The notes: generated by a model not told the origin, from the letters alone. DNA of 64,000 nt from Zymobacter sp047495495 (GCF_047495495.1 NZ_CP179930.1:1-64000), one strand, 5' to 3'; shown: positions 43,620-53,297, counted from the stretch's first letter. A program made the numbers and translations.

Positions 43620-44240
43620 ATGCTTTTCTCTGCAGTACTGGCCGGTTTTATCAGCGGCGCGGGGCTAATCATAGCGATCGGTGCACAAAACGCTTTCATT
43701 CTGAGGCAGGGGTTACTGCGTCGTCATGTGGGGCTGGTGGTCAGCGTAGCCGCAGGTAGCGATATTCTGTTAATCATGTGCGGCATCGTAGGGATTGGGG
43801 TGCTGGTGAATGAGTGGTCGCTACTGATGCAGGTGCTGCGCTTCGGTGGGGCGGCCTTCTTGGGACTGTACGGTTTGAAGGCGGCCTGGCGTGCTTTCAG
43901 AAGCAGTGATGTTCTGGTGTCCGAGCGCAACGCTAGCAATGGCAGTTGGCGCAGGGTGCTGCTGACCTGTCTTGCGTTCACGTTCATTAACCCACATGTG
44001 TATCTCGACACCGTGGTGCTCTTGGGCAGTCTCTCTACGCACTATGCAGGGGACGCGCATTGGATGTTCGGACTCGGGGCTTGTTTTGCCAGTGTGGTTT
44101 GGTTTTCGGTATTGGGTTACGGCGCTCGTTTCTTGCAGCCGCTCTTTGCCAGCGTGCGTGCTTGGCGCGTGTTGGATGGCATGATCGCCGTCTTCATGCT
44201 GAGCATGAGTGCGGTGCTACTGATAAATCCGCTGTGCTGA
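43620..44240 (+). CDS. argO: LysE/ArgO-family basic amino-acid exporter
   Basis: This 206-residue transporter has six hydrophobic helices and the LysE-family pattern at its start, FISGAGLIIAIGAQNAFILRQGL, with LAFTFINPHVYLDTVVLLG near residue 118. It probably exports arginine and perhaps lysine or canavanine. ATG 43620 follows AGGTGTGACC; the frame is open upstream to 43506, across the operator. Divergent pairing with argP strongly supports the assignment. A perfect bidirectional terminator follows at 44366. Confidence 0.92.
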   Translation: MLFSAVLAGFISGAGLIIAIGAQNAFILRQGLLRRHVGLVVSVAAGSDILLIMCGIVGIGVLVNEWSLLMQVLRFGGAAFLGLYGLKAAWRAFRSSDVLVSERNASNGSWRRVLLTCLAFTFINPHVYLDTVVLLGSLSTHYAGDAHWMFGLGACFASVVWFSVLGYGARFLQPLFASVRAWRVLDGMIAVFMLSMSAVLLINPLC

Positions 44241-44365
44241 CATAGCGCCACTCATTCTCAATGTGTTGAGTGTTTGCGGGGTGAAGAAACGCTGATATCG
44301 AGGAGGATTGTTTAAGTACTCATTGAGTTTTACTGAAAATAGTCCCTCTGTAAAAATCGGCGCGT

Positions 44366-44400
44366 AAAAAGGCCGCTGGATTACATCCAGCGGCCTTTTT
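44366..44400. terminator. Bidirectional terminator between argO and the MFS gene
   Basis: AAAAAGGCCGCTGGA (44366-44380) and TCCAGCGGCCTTTTT (44386-44400) form a perfect 15-bp stem with a TTACA loop. Confidence 0.92.
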
Positions 44401-44424
44401 GGTCGTTCTTCCCCAGCCTAGTGG

Positions 44425-45612
44425 CTAGATCGCTTGCTTCAATCGCATTACACACAGCGCACTTAACATCACCACTACCGCCATAATTACCATCATACCT
44501 GCCATGCCGAAGGCAGTGATGACCATTCCTCCTAGTAGAGCACCCGCACCGATCGCGGCATTGAAGATCGCGACATGAAGAGCCGATGCAGGCATGGCAG
44601 CATTTCCTGCTAAACGCAGCACCCACGTTTGAAGGCCCACGAAAACGATGGCAATGCCCATTCCCCAACCTATTAGCATAAGAGAGACCGGTAAAATCAG
44701 GCCGCGAATAGGCAATACACCGAGAGCGATAAGGCACAGCGCGATAACGGCAAGCGCCAAGGTAACCAAACTCTTAAGATAGCGATCCATCAACCGGCCA
44801 GATACGACATTACCTACGATACCTGCCAGACCGAAGATCAGCAGTAGCCCGCTAACAGCAGTAGTCGGCATGCTCAGCAGATGGGAAAGCGCGGGTTCTA
44901 TATAGGTGAACGCTGCAAAATGAGCGGTGATTGCCCCTGCGGTCACCGCATAAAGAGCCACTAGCGTGCGGTGGCGCAATACCTGAAGCAAAGCCTGCAT
45001 ACCCAGCGATGGGGTAGGGGGGATACGTGGCACGGTAAGCGCGATGATGATTGCTGTCAGCAGTGAGAGTGCTGCGATGGCCGTGAAGGCTGTACGCCAG
45101 CCGTTTAGCTGGGTCAGCAGGCTTGCCAGTGGTACTCCAATGACGCTGGCTGCCGATACGCCGCCAAAGATGATGGACGATGCTAGGCCCAGTCGACGCG
45201 CAGGCACCAGCTGAGCAGCCGTTGCGCCGATGATGGTCCAGAACACCCCATGCGCCAAAGCGCCCACCATACGCGCCATCAACAGTGTGATGAACTGGCT
45301 GCCTTGCGCGGCCGTCAGGCTGGACAGTGCCAGTATGACCATCAGCACCACCAGCAGTGGCTTGCGAGGCAGGCGGCCCAGACAGGTGGCCGATAGCAGG
45401 GCAATGATGGCGGCCACCCAGGCGTAGGCCGTGACGATCAATCCGGCTCGGGCTTCTGTCTGCCCGAAGTCGGCCGCCAGTGGTGACAATAATCCGATGG
45501 GGGCCAGTTCGGTCGTTACGATGGCGAATGCGCTGATGCCAAGGGCAATGACGGCCAGCCTGCGTGACCATGAAACAGCGGTGCTGTTGGTCAGGTGAGC
45601 GTGTCTGTTCAC
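44425..45612 (-). CDS. MFS transporter, probable sugar or drug exporter (AraJ/SotB-like)
   Basis: This 395-residue membrane protein has twelve predicted helices and resembles the DHA1 group of sugar-efflux or drug-efflux MFS carriers. ELAPIGLLSPLAADFGQTEARAGLIVTAYAW at helix 1-2 and the conserved LMARMVGALAHGVFWTIIG are typical of SotB/AraJ. GTG 45612 is the likely start; the open frame continues to 45756 over an AT-rich Cys/His-rich stretch that does not look like protein. It is monocistronic on the minus strand. The substrate is unknown. Confidence 0.85.
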   Translation of the reverse strand: MNRHAHLTNSTAVSWSRRLAVIALGISAFAIVTTELAPIGLLSPLAADFGQTEARAGLIVTAYAWVAAIIALLSATCLGRLPRKPLLVVLMVILALSSLTAAQGSQFITLLMARMVGALAHGVFWTIIGATAAQLVPARRLGLASSIIFGGVSAASVIGVPLASLLTQLNGWRTAFTAIAALSLLTAIIIALTVPRIPPTPSLGMQALLQVLRHRTLVALYAVTAGAITAHFAAFTYIEPALSHLLSMPTTAVSGLLLIFGLAGIVGNVVSGRLMDRYLKSLVTLALAVIALCLIALGVLPIRGLILPVSLMLIGWGMGIAIVFVGLQTWVLRLAGNAAMPASALHVAIFNAAIGAGALLGGMVITAFGMAGMMVIMAVVVMLSALCVMRLKQAI

Positions 45613-45834
45613 ATGCGTACTCTTTTTATGAACGTGTGTTCGAATGGCGAAGTGGGTGAAGGCGCACGCTGTCCTCAGCATGAAAGCTGATGGCGCACGG
45701 CAATCAGTGAAAACGGAGGGTGAACAGAGCATCTGCGGTATACAGGTGCTCTGCACGAAGAAGCGCAGCGATTCAATAGCGATAGGGGATGTCGCTATGT
45801 GCTGGGCCCTTGCGGTGTCTAGGTGGCAATACGG

Positions 45835-46821
45835 TCAGGCATTGACGCCTTTCATTCCTTCTGGGGTGTAGCGTTCACCTGCGACAGGCAGGTCAGCAAT
45901 GGCCTGGCTAAGCGCCGTGCATTCCTGTGCTGTCAGAGTGACCCGTGTTGCGCCTACGTTATCTTCTAGGTGAGCGATGCGGGTCGTGCCGGGAATGGGC
46001 ACGATATCGTTGCCCTGTGCCAGCAGCCACGCCAGTGCGATCTGCGCGTTGGAACAGCTTTTCTGCTGAGCCAGCGCGGCAATCACATCGACCAGCTTGA
46101 GGTTGGTGGTCAGATTGTCATCCTGAAAGCGTGGCAGCATGGCGCGGAAGTCACCGTCAGCGAACGTGCTGTTCTGCTGGTAGCGCCCGGTAAGGAAGCC
46201 GCGACCCAGTGGAGAATAAGGCACCACACCGATGCCCAGTTCACGACAGGTAGGCAGTACATCGGCTTCTATCTCACGGCTCCACAGCGAGTACTCGGTC
46301 TGTACGGCCGTGACGGGGTGAACAGCGTGGGCGCGACGCAGAGTGGCAGCGCTGACTTCGCACAAACCGATACGGGCAATCTTGCCTTCCTTGACCAGCT
46401 GCGCCAGTCCTTCCATGGTGTCCTCTATGCACTGGTCCGCGGCGATGCGGTGCACGTAGTACAGGTCGATCTGCTCGATGCCGAGTCTCTTCAGCGACGC
46501 TTCGCAGCTGGCTCTGGCATAGGCCGGTGCATTGTCGATAGTGCGGTTATACTCACCGGCCTTGCGTACGATTCCGAACTTGGTCGCAATCTTGAATTGC
46601 GAGGGGTGACGGGATTGCAGATAGCGACCGATCAGCGTTTCGTTATGATGCGGGCCGTAGACATCCGCGGTATCGAAGAAGTCGATGCCCAGTTCAATGG
46701 CGCGGTCCAGTACCTGCATGGCGTGTGTATCATCGCGTGGCCCGTAAAACTCGCTCATACCCATGCATCCCAGCCCTAGCGCGGATACATTGAGATCGGA
46801 ACCCAGTTGTCGTTGCTGCAT
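45835..46821 (-). CDS. Aldo/keto reductase
   Basis: This 328-residue NADPH-dependent reductase has the AKR tetrad: Asp and Tyr in GIDFFDTADVYGPHHNE (about residues 46-62), Lys in ATKFGI near 84, and His in YYVHRI near 126. It begins MQQRQLGSDLNVSALGLGCMGMSEFYG, the pattern of the AKR13/YajO-type group. The LysR gene at 46938 is divergent, with about 117 bases between the starts, and probably regulates it. The substrate is not predicted. Confidence 0.92.
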   Translation of the reverse strand: MQQRQLGSDLNVSALGLGCMGMSEFYGPRDDTHAMQVLDRAIELGIDFFDTADVYGPHHNETLIGRYLQSRHPSQFKIATKFGIVRKAGEYNRTIDNAPAYARASCEASLKRLGIEQIDLYYVHRIAADQCIEDTMEGLAQLVKEGKIARIGLCEVSAATLRRAHAVHPVTAVQTEYSLWSREIEADVLPTCRELGIGVVPYSPLGRGFLTGRYQQNSTFADGDFRAMLPRFQDDNLTTNLKLVDVIAALAQQKSCSNAQIALAWLLAQGNDIVPIPGTTRIAHLEDNVGATRVTLTAQECTALSQAIADLPVAGERYTPEGMKGVNA

Positions 46822-46906
46822 TGTTCGTTATCCTCCATGCCAAGCATGAGCCGGAGTATAGGCGCCGCGTCTTGGGCGGCGATATCGACGTAAATGGAAC
46901 TCGGCT

Positions 46907-46920
46907 TTCCAGTATTGGAA
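46907..46920. promoter_or_regulatory. Palindrome between the aldo/keto reductase and LysR genes
   Basis: TTCCA (46907-46911) and TGGAA (46916-46920) are separated by GTAT and contain a T-N11-A core (T46908, A46920). This is a plausible LysR operator for the divergent pair. Confidence 0.4.
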
Positions 46921-46937
46921 TACAGACGGAGATACTC

Positions 46938-47822
46938 GTGATTTGGGATGATGCCCGCATATTTCTGGCCATCGCGCGCAGCGGCACGCTGAGCGGCGCG
47001 GCTCACACGCTGGACATGGGCGTGGCGACCGTTTCACGTCGTCTGGAGCGTCTTGAGGCGGGGCTGGGGATGCCTCTGTTCAGCCGCCATCAGCAGGGCT
47101 ATCGGTTGACCTCGGGGGGCGATGCACTGCTGGCGCAGGCTGAAGCGCTGGAAAATGCCGCCCGAGCATTCGAAGAATCCGCGTTGGAACAGCATGCCGT
47201 GGCGGGCTGTGTCAGGCTGGCCACGACGGACAACATCGCAAACGAATTTATTGCCCCCTCGCTGCCGACGTTGTTTGCAAAGCATCCCGCTCTTCATATC
47301 GAGCTGGTCAGCAGTGTGGATACGCTGAATATCCATCGGCGTGATGCGGATATTGCCGTTCGAATGGTGAAGCCTGAGGCGGGCAATATCACGATGCGGC
47401 GTCTGGGGGCCGTGGGCTTCGGTCTGTACGGTGCGCCAGATTACGTCGCTGCTCATGCCCACGACGTCTGGGAGACCGGCGATTTCATCGGCTGGACGGC
47501 GGACTATGCCCACCTGCCCGCTGCGCAGTGGATAGCGGCTGTGCGGCAAGGTCGCCCCTGTCGCCTGCAAACCACGACACTGATGGCTCAGGTCGTTGCT
47601 GCGCGTGCGGGTGCAGGGCTAGCCGTGCTGCCCCATTTTCTCGCGCGTTCGGCGGCCCTTGCATGCGTATCCTCTGCGCTGGATCTGGATCAGTCGCTTT
47701 GGCTGGCCATGCAAACCGAGCTGGCGCATACACGCCGAGTGCGGGCTGTGGCCGATCATCTTATCGCGCTGTTCGAAAACTGTGCTGATGTTCTCAGCGG
47801 CAGCGCTGATCTTGCATCGTAA
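46938..47822 (+). CDS. LysR-family transcriptional regulator
   Basis: This 294-residue LysR protein starts with GTG 46938, with GGAG six bases upstream, and reads IWDDARIFLAIARSGTLSGAAHTLDMGVATVSRRLERLEAGLGMPLFSRHQQGYRLT, a typical winged HTH (residues 2-62). The effector-binding domain follows (about 85-285). The frame is open upstream to 46821, inside the divergent reductase, but is unlikely to be translated. It is probably the regulator of the adjacent aldo/keto reductase gene. Confidence 0.88.
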   Translation: MIWDDARIFLAIARSGTLSGAAHTLDMGVATVSRRLERLEAGLGMPLFSRHQQGYRLTSGGDALLAQAEALENAARAFEESALEQHAVAGCVRLATTDNIANEFIAPSLPTLFAKHPALHIELVSSVDTLNIHRRDADIAVRMVKPEAGNITMRRLGAVGFGLYGAPDYVAAHAHDVWETGDFIGWTADYAHLPAAQWIAAVRQGRPCRLQTTTLMAQVVAARAGAGLAVLPHFLARSAALACVSSALDLDQSLWLAMQTELAHTRRVRAVADHLIALFENCADVLSGSADLAS

Positions 47823-48396
47823 TGCCCGGTACCCAATGAAAAGCGATTGACCATTGCCGGCGCTACTGTGCAGCGGCGCTGCTTTCCCGTCGGTCGTTGT
47901 GCCATTTTGTGACGCCTTCCCATTTTGCAGTGGTCATTGTTGAATGATATGAAAGCCCTACTGTAAAAGGCAGTGGTTATTCTCTTCTTATATGAATAAG
48001 ACTGCTGATACATGAATGTAATAATTGTTATTGCTAGTTTATTGTTTTTGTAATTTGTATAGATTAATCATGTGGTCTGTATACTTGTCATTAAACCTGT
48101 ATCTTCCATTACATTTTACGAACATAAAATAGCGAACAAAATACTGATATGCCGTATATCTCTATGCTATTGCTGCGTTTTTGTGAAATAGTGACGGGGT
48201 AATAAATTCGATATTTACACTGAAAAATAACCATCAAGCCTGTTTTAACACGGGGTAATTTGTGTATATTATTGCTGTCAATATAATAAAAATATGCTGT
48301 TGTCAGATTGTATATAACAACCAAATAAGCCACATGAATTGTTTGTAGTGTGTTTGAATATATACGCCCTAAAACAATTACAATAAGGGATTTTAA
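47823..48396. other. AT-rich non-coding stretch of about 570 bases
   Basis: No gene is supported. The composition is markedly AT-rich compared with its surroundings, with many TATAA-like strings. It should hold the promoter for the unknown operon at 48397; AAGGGA lies about ten bases before the start codon. Confidence 0.55.
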
Positions 48397-49344
48397 ATGG
48401 ATAATAATGTTGAAACTCTCCTTTCCGCACAACTGCGAACGGACACGCTAGAACAGATTGGCAAGGCTGACCCCCTTCAGCTAATGAGTATGGCGGCATC
48501 TCTCAATCGTCAGAATACAGAAGCACTCGAAGACGTCATTGCGTCTGGGTGGATCCGGCTGTTCTTTACCGAATGGCAGGTGCAGCTGAAGCAGTTTGCT
48601 CACCGCTTCGTTCCTTACGATGGTTTTGATCGCCAAATACGCATCATGCACTGGTGCGAAGCGTCCGGCCTGCACTCCCAGTTGGAAACGTTCCAGATTG
48701 GTCGTGTGCTGTCGGATGAAGGCTATTTTCTAAACGAAGAAGACGGCACGCTGAATATCCGCTGTGCGTTTCCGAAATCATACTACTGCCCTTACTACCA
48801 GCTTCCCATGATCGGCATCCGAGGGTTCTTGACGGATTTTCACGGTGATTTTTCCACGGGTGCAGAAGCAGCACGTGATGTGCGTGATCCGGCCACTAGC
48901 ACGACTTCTGCCGACGCGGTGAACCTTGCTCGTAAGGAAGCGGCGCTGTTGCAGCAGGCGTTTGCTGCCAGCTGTCTGCCTCAGTCATTCACGGTAGATG
49001 ATCTGAAAGAACGGCTGACCACTATTGAGGATATTGCCTCCCAGTATCAGTCACTAATGGCTGATGCCTCCACCGTATTGCCCACGGGGATGTGGCGTAT
49101 TGACCTCAATATCTGGTTCGGCGATGACACCCAGTCCTTCCATTTCTTTACCTTCCCCGCAGATGACATTACTCGCCTAGTGTCGATTCAAAACCACTTG
49201 GCGCGTGTGTCTTCGTTTGATGGTGTCTCTGGCGTCTTCAATGCCGGCGATGTTGAACGTTATGCCGTGATCGACACGCTGACAGGTAAGACGATCGACT
49301 CTGACATGGTCTGTATTGATCAAGACGAACGCTACAACTATTAA
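48397..49344 (+). CDS. Uncharacterised protein, first gene of a two-gene operon
   Basis: I do not recognise this 315-residue protein. It has no signal peptide and no membrane helix. Visible features are an N-terminal helical region (residues 1-60), an aromatic stretch IRCAFPKSYYCPYYQLPMIGIRGFL near 124-148, an Ala-rich helical segment (160-215), and a C-terminal beta-rich region with MWRIDLNIWFGDDTQSFHFFTFPADDITRLV near 228-258. AAGGGA precedes the ATG. The next gene starts 15 bases later, so they are co-transcribed. The base composition is less GC-rich than core genes. Function is not assigned. Confidence 0.75.
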   Translation: MDNNVETLLSAQLRTDTLEQIGKADPLQLMSMAASLNRQNTEALEDVIASGWIRLFFTEWQVQLKQFAHRFVPYDGFDRQIRIMHWCEASGLHSQLETFQIGRVLSDEGYFLNEEDGTLNIRCAFPKSYYCPYYQLPMIGIRGFLTDFHGDFSTGAEAARDVRDPATSTTSADAVNLARKEAALLQQAFAASCLPQSFTVDDLKERLTTIEDIASQYQSLMADASTVLPTGMWRIDLNIWFGDDTQSFHFFTFPADDITRLVSIQNHLARVSSFDGVSGVFNAGDVERYAVIDTLTGKTIDSDMVCIDQDERYNY

Positions 49345-49358
49345 GGGGGACTACCACA

Positions 49359-50300
49359 ATGACAGACACCATCATAATGAATAATCACGCCGCCAGCAGC
49401 CAGGGCTACAACTACGAACTGCAGGCCTTTCATGCCAGCCTGACGCCCTACGTCATCCGCTGTGCCGATCGCTGCTCCGAGGTCGTGGTGCCAAAAATCA
49501 TACCGGTGGGCTATCCGCTGCGTTATACACAGATTCAGGAAGCGGTGAATGCCCTGCGCCAGCAGTCTCAGCCGTTCAACGGTGATCGCCAGCGCACCGC
49601 GCGTACGGTCAGTATCATGCTGACGGGCAATCTCTATCACTCGCCAATGTGCCAACAGCGTCTCATGATCGATATGCGAGAGGACGTTAATGACGTCGTC
49701 TATCTCGATGCCGACTTCCTGCACGTTGTGGCGTTGAGCGGCCATCACTACCAGTTCGATATTGATGAAGTCGCGGCATGGCGTGTGGATGACAGCTGGT
49801 CGTATATCGCCGATGGTGCAGAAGAGCGAACTCTTGGCCATATCCTTAATGACATCGATATGGAGCTGCAGATGCCTCAAGGCCTCAAGGACTGCCTGAG
49901 TCGTCGTACGTTCTATATGGTTAGCACCGAGGAGCACGGCCACGGTGGCGAGGATTGTGCGCTAACCGACCTGTTCGATGAATACCGCAGCCTGTTGAGC
50001 GAGGAAACGCCGGTGGGCGAGGTGAACGGCCTTCGCGTGCAGGTGATGCCGGCCTCGAAGAATGTCATGGGATGGGGCGGGCCTTGTGCCTTCCTGGATC
50101 CAGACACTGCACTGGATGACAGCATCACGTTTGAAGGTGATTACCTGCATGTCACCAAGATTGACGGACTGCCCTTTGTCGTTCGCTGCGACGCCATTAC
50201 GGGCTATCAGGTACAGCATGTCCGCAATGCGCTTAGCGAAGAGGAAGAGCGAGGCTGCGGCGATACGGAAGTCACTGTCATCAGCAATACGGTGCTGTAA
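49359..50300 (+). CDS. Uncharacterised protein with an internal repeat, second gene of the operon
   Basis: I do not recognise this 313-residue protein. It appears to contain a duplicated strand-rich module: residues about 117-143 (DADFLHVVALSGHHYQFDIDE, then VAAWRV) and 259-286 (EGDYLHVTKIDGLPFVVRCDA, then ITGYQV). These share the D-[FY]-L-H-V and late aromatic-x-V positions. The start ATG 49359 has GGGGGA upstream. No signal or membrane segment is visible. The C-terminus is acidic. It ends shortly before a terminator. Confidence 0.75.
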   Translation: MTDTIIMNNHAASSQGYNYELQAFHASLTPYVIRCADRCSEVVVPKIIPVGYPLRYTQIQEAVNALRQQSQPFNGDRQRTARTVSIMLTGNLYHSPMCQQRLMIDMREDVNDVVYLDADFLHVVALSGHHYQFDIDEVAAWRVDDSWSYIADGAEERTLGHILNDIDMELQMPQGLKDCLSRRTFYMVSTEEHGHGGEDCALTDLFDEYRSLLSEETPVGEVNGLRVQVMPASKNVMGWGGPCAFLDPDTALDDSITFEGDYLHVTKIDGLPFVVRCDAITGYQVQHVRNALSEEEERGCGDTEVTVISNTVL

Positions 50301-50342
50301 CGGCGACACGCTAGAACGCAGTGCGTGACTGCGATGGATGGG

Positions 50343-50366
50343 AAAGGGCCTTGCGGGGCCCTTTTT
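50343..50366. terminator. Terminator after the unknown two-gene operon
   Basis: AAAGGGCC (50343-50350) pairs with GGCCCTTT (50357-50364), followed by T residues. The converging gene at 50436 may also use it. Confidence 0.75.
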
Positions 50367-50435
50367 CTATGGCTGTCGGTTAGCGCCCCAGCCTTGGTGG
50401 TCGCGGCGTATTAGTGCTGATACCACCGACGCTGA

Positions 50436-50819
50436 TCAAGGCTGCGGATGTTCATCCAAGTACTTGATGATCTCGGCGGACTGGTACAGCCAAGTGACCT
50501 TGTTGCCATTGTTTTCGCGAATGCGCAGGCACGGTACCTGGCGCTTGCCGCCACCGATGATCAGCTCATTGGAGATGGCTTCGGACGAATTGATTTCTTT
50601 CATCGGCAGTTCGCGATGATGATCGTTGAGATAACTCATCACGTTCCAGCAGTAGGGGCAGTCATCGCGGTAGTAGAGCACCAGCGGTGCATCCTTGGCG
50701 ATGGGGGCTGTCTGCACCTTGGCGTCGTGCGTGGCCGAAGTCGTTGCCAAGGCCGGCGTTGCCAGCCATGCCATGCCGAGCATCATGCCTGCGCCGATGA
50801 GGCGAAAGAGATTGCGCAT
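50436..50819 (-). CDS. Periplasmic glutaredoxin-like protein (CPYC)
   Basis: This 127-residue protein has a cleavable signal peptide (about residues 1-25, ending ATPALA) and a thioredoxin fold. The active site YRDDCPYCWNVMSY has the CPYC motif of glutaredoxins near residue 54-57. The cis-proline loop appears as RQVPCLRI near residue 93. Glutaredoxins are normally cytosolic, so the signal is unusual. It may act in disulfide or glutathione exchange in the periplasm. ATG 50819 is the start. Confidence 0.87.
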   Translation of the reverse strand: MRNLFRLIGAGMMLGMAWLATPALATTSATHDAKVQTAPIAKDAPLVLYYRDDCPYCWNVMSYLNDHHRELPMKEINSSEAISNELIIGGGKRQVPCLRIRENNGNKVTWLYQSAEIIKYLDEHPQP

Positions 50820-50875
50820 GTCACATAGTCCTTGTGTCAGTGTCGATAGCCGATGAGCGGTAGCCGGTTGTTCTG

Positions 50876-51994
50876 TCAGCCACGGATCGCTTCATCCTTG
50901 CGTGCTTCTTCCTGGACGGCCGCAAACCCTTCTTTCGAAATATACCCTTGCGACAGGGCATGGCGGGCCATGCTGACCGTATCTTCTGCCAGTACCAACG
51001 TCGAGCCTGTTTCGTGAACTTCTCGCGCTAGTTCGCTGATCGACTTGTCACGTTCGGGATTTTCGTCGATCGAGCGGATGTAGATGGTTTTGATACGAGA
51101 TGGGAACTCGCGCACCATCTGCGTATAGACCTCAGGGTCCTTCTGGCCGCTATCGCCGATTAGGATGAAGCTTTGTTCTTTGTAGAGCTGCATCATCTGG
51201 CGGATCACCATCTGCTTGTGGTGAACGGCACGACGCGGCAGCGGGCTCTTCCACGACAGTCCCCACTCGCGCAGGAACAGCACCGGGCCTTCCGGAATGC
51301 GGTGCATACGGAAGAACTCGACCAGCATTTCATAGATGGTCCACGGTGCGCGCGAGACGTACAGCAGCGGGCGCTTGCGGTCTTCACCGCCGTCGAACAG
51401 GGCCTGATAGAACGCGGCCACACCGGGGAATACTGCACGACGATCGGCCTTCTCAAAGAAGAGACGGATCATCATCTTGGCTTTGTTGGCCACACCGGTG
51501 TACATGACGGTATCGTCGATGTCGCTGACCACGACGTAGTCGGTTTCGAGCGGGGGAATGTAGATCGCCGCGCGAGCCTTAACCGTTTCGTTTCGAAACA
51601 GCACTTTGAGTTCGGCCTTGTGCCACACCTTGTTGGGGGGTAGCGGCTCGTTGATCATCATGTGCGCACGGAAATATCCGTCCGCATCGGTGTCTACAAC
51701 GGTATGGGAGTCGCCGAACCTGACGGCAACGTTGACGCCGGGCATGCCTCGACGCGTGATGCGGCGAAGGACGTCCAGAATGTCACGCCAGAAGCTCTGC
51801 TTCATGCTGCGGCCGACGCGGCTCTGACGAAAAACACGTCCCATCAGATAGATTTCACTGTGCGAGCCATACCCTCGATAGGTATGGATGGCAATGCCGG
51901 CCTTGCCGCCATCGTCCTCTTCACGGACGGGGCTGGCAAAGACCTGCAACCATCGTCGCAGCGCCTGCGAAAATCTTTTTCTGGGGTGGGGCAT
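50876..51994 (-). CDS. App1-type phosphatidate phosphatase (DUF2183)
   Basis: This 372-residue protein resembles the App1 family, whose catalytic part is a HAD-like phosphatase. The key DxDxT motif is seen in VSDIDDTVMYTG near residue 158. It is followed by FPGVAAFYQALFDGG, YVSRAPWTIYEML (the Ser/Arg site) and IGDSGQKDPEVY near 285. The yeast member removes phosphate from phosphatidate. TGAGGTCTTT is the ribosome-binding site. It lies next to the glutaredoxin-like gene with a gap of 56 bases. Confidence 0.87.
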   Translation of the reverse strand: MPHPRKRFSQALRRWLQVFASPVREEDDGGKAGIAIHTYRGYGSHSEIYLMGRVFRQSRVGRSMKQSFWRDILDVLRRITRRGMPGVNVAVRFGDSHTVVDTDADGYFRAHMMINEPLPPNKVWHKAELKVLFRNETVKARAAIYIPPLETDYVVVSDIDDTVMYTGVANKAKMMIRLFFEKADRRAVFPGVAAFYQALFDGGEDRKRPLLYVSRAPWTIYEMLVEFFRMHRIPEGPVLFLREWGLSWKSPLPRRAVHHKQMVIRQMMQLYKEQSFILIGDSGQKDPEVYTQMVREFPSRIKTIYIRSIDENPERDKSISELAREVHETGSTLVLAEDTVSMARHALSQGYISKEGFAAVQEEARKDEAIRG

Positions 51995-52485
51995 AAAGAC
52001 CTCACGATTGATGAACTGAATGCACGCCTACCGGTACGCGCACCCCTTGGGCTATCCGCGTGGTGAAGCGACAGCCTTATAAAGCACTGCGGCCTGCAAG
52101 AGGCGCAGCCAAACATTCCTGCCATAGGAAAAGGGTAGTCGTGTCCCCGCACTTTCTGTGTGAAAGTCTACCCTGCCACAGACGCCGGTTCGCTGTGGCA
52201 CGAGGGAGGTTGTCGCAGTGGGCAATACATAATGCGCCTACACAAAAACACTACGACGGCTGTGGTTCGCGCTGAACATGCGCAGTGAATACCACACCCG
52301 CACTGCCCATTCATGTATGAGCAGTGCGAGCAAGCATGCCACTTTATGCCGAGTTTTACACTTTAGAATACGATGATCTGCATCCTCTTACAGTGGCATG
52401 GCGGGCATATTCAGTCTGAAGCAGGTTTCCCATATCGAGGCATTTCAGCGTGAAAACCGTGATATGGCAAGCGGCTACAAACGGC
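51995..52485. other. Non-coding region with two inverted repeats
   Basis: No gene is supported. TGCCACAG (52174-52181) and CTGTGGCA (52193-52200) form an 8-bp repeat with an 11-base loop. CGCACTGC (52299-52306) and GCAGTGCG (52321-52328) form another with a 14-base loop. Neither is followed by a T-tract. The region holds the App1 promoter and the 3' end of gntK. Confidence 0.5.
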
Positions 52486-53010
52486 TCATGCCGAGCGCGG
52501 CGACAGCTTGAGCAGCGACATCGTGTTGTCGACAACTTCTGCGGCGGTGTGGTCAATGTCCACCTTGAAGCCGGGTTCGTCGTCGCTCAGCGACTCAAGG
52601 ATTGCCAGCTGAGAATCTAGCAGCTTAGCGGGCATATAGTGGTCCTTGCGATTCAACAAACGTGCCATAAGCACTTCGCGGGTGCCGGTCAGTTCGATGA
52701 AATACACGTCGGAGTCGGCGTCGCGCAAAATGTCGCGATAGGCTTTCTTGAGCGCCGAGCAGGTCATTACCACGTTGTGTCCTGCCGCTGCTTCCTTGCT
52801 GATCCAGTCGCGCAGGCTGCGCAGCCAAGGCCAGCGGTCGTCATCGGTAAGCGGGGTGCCGGAGGCCATCTTGGCGACGTTGGCCGCGGAGTGGAAATCG
52901 TCTGCTTCGGCAAAGGGCCAGCCGACCCGCTGTGCGAACAGCTTAGCGATGGTCGTCTTGCCTGAACCGCATACGCCCATGAACACGACCGTTGTCGTAC
53001 GAGTACTCAT
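52486..53010 (-). CDS. gntK: Gluconokinase
   Basis: GntK phosphorylates gluconate to 6-phosphogluconate for the Entner-Doudoroff or pentose-phosphate route. The 174-residue product has the P-loop GVCGSGKTT at residues 12-20, followed by ADDFHSAANVAKMASGTPLTDDDRWPWL near residue 35, the substrate-binding segment, and VMTCSALKKAYRDILR near 84. No gluconate permease is adjacent, so it stands alone here. Confidence 0.95.
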   Translation of the reverse strand: MSTRTTTVVFMGVCGSGKTTIAKLFAQRVGWPFAEADDFHSAANVAKMASGTPLTDDDRWPWLRSLRDWISKEAAAGHNVVMTCSALKKAYRDILRDADSDVYFIELTGTREVLMARLLNRKDHYMPAKLLDSQLAILESLSDDEPGFKVDIDHTAAEVVDNTMSLLKLSPRSA

Positions 53011-53297
53011 GTGTCTACTCCCATTGCCATGGATAGAGGGACGCGGCTTCTGTTAGTTAGTTGGCCGCACTGCAATGGCTGGGCATCCTGCCCGGTCATC
53101 CTTGAGGGTGACCATACCATCATGTCGCCCTGTTCCTGTACCCTTTCAGACGGCCTTGTCTTATGTTGCAGAGCCCTGCCACTCATGGGTGACAGCGAGT
53201 ATGCTGAGTCGTATACCGTCAGGAGTGTGTTCGGGACGTGCGTAATACCGTACCCGAGCGCTTTCCTTTTATATCTTCATTCTTTGCGGAGCCTGTC

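Noticed and set aside
47035..47050. parS-like string GTTTCACGT within a LysR gene
   Set aside because: Only one half of the palindrome matches; the other half has no similarity.
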